Shown here piece after piece: positions 4,999 to 5,106 of a stretch of DNA of 5,106 nucleotides. Made by a program: the position numbers and the translations under genes. Every line of letters begins with the position of its first letter. Position 1 is the first letter of the stretch. The notes beneath the pieces were generated by a model that was not told the origin of the DNA, did not search any database, and saw nothing but the letters and a program-made list of their open reading frames with translations. The DNA is taken from NCBI GenBank assembly GCA_034666665.1, contig JAXDLK010000221.1, forward strand, positions 1-5,106, read 5' to 3'. The stretch is from JAXDLK01 sp034666665 (GTDB taxonomy: Bacteria; Desulfobacterota; Binatia; JACPRU01).

Positions 4999-5106
4999 AT
5001 GAAAAACCCACGATGCTCCATTCTCGTCGTTTTGCTCTCGTTCTGGACCGCGACCGCCGGCGCGCAGACGATCGGCGCGCGCTGGGATACCCCGAGCAAG
5101 CTCACG
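4999..5106 (+). CDS. Second exported protein, N-terminal 36 codons (runs off right edge)
   Basis: The ATG at 4999 is preceded by GGAGGA (4989-4994) with a 4-base gap, a strong ribosome binding site. The encoded start has a basic MKNPR, a hydrophobic core rich in Val, Leu and Ile, and ATAGA before a probable cleavage ahead of Q23, so it is very likely Sec-exported. Only 14 residues of the mature protein are visible (QTIGARWDTPSKLT), too few for a family call. The 23-base gap to the previous stop and the lack of a promoter between them indicate co-transcription with the gene at 3893-4975. Confidence 0.75.
   Translation, partial: MKNPRCSILVVLLSFWTATAGAQTIGARWDTPSKLT

Noticed and set aside
1..5106. 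CRISPR array, insertion sequence, rRNA or tRNA gene, or defence system
   Set aside because: No regularly spaced repeats, transposase motifs, target-site duplications, rRNA-like segments, nuclease or reverse transcriptase motifs are visible on either strand.

Overview
The window is GC-rich bacterial DNA with strong G/C preference at third codon positions, purine-rich Shine-Dalgarno sequences, and two adjacent sigma-54 (RpoN) activator genes. This style fits a regulator-rich, high-GC Gram-negative lineage such as Myxococcota, Acidobacteriota or a related group. The sequence alone does not fix the phylum, and no rRNA or tRNA gene is present to settle it.

Layout. Bases 1-661, minus strand: the N-terminal 220 codons of an alpha/beta-hydrolase of the epoxide hydrolase type, which runs off the left edge. 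Bases 662-913: a divergent control region with a perfect TTGACA box reading leftward, a candidate -24/-12 promoter reading rightward, two copies of a CCGAGCGCTCG palindrome, and a spaced inverted repeat. Bases 914-2200, plus: an NtrC-type response regulator (receiver, AAA+ and Fis-type HTH domains). Bases 2201-2426: a spacer with a hairpin, two tandem dyads and a second candidate -24/-12 promoter. Bases 2427-3809, plus: a second sigma-54 activator with a complete AAA+ core and HTH, whose N-terminal ~130 residues match no sensory domain I recognise. Bases 3810-3892: a short spacer with a third candidate -24/-12 promoter. Bases 3893-4975, plus: a 360-residue protein with a signal peptide and no recognised family. 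Bases 4999-5106, plus: the start of another exported protein, 23 bases downstream and probably co-transcribed.

How the parts may work together (inference). Each of the three complete plus-strand genes is preceded by a site with the exact GG-N10-GC spacing of sigma-54 promoters. The simplest model is a two-tier cascade. A phosphorylated response regulator activates the second activator, which adds its own signal through its unusual N-terminus. The output is an operon of exported proteins of unknown function. No histidine kinase gene is visible in the window. The hydrolase is divergently transcribed and may be an unrelated neighbour. The parts of greatest novelty are the N-terminal domain of the second activator and the exported proteins.
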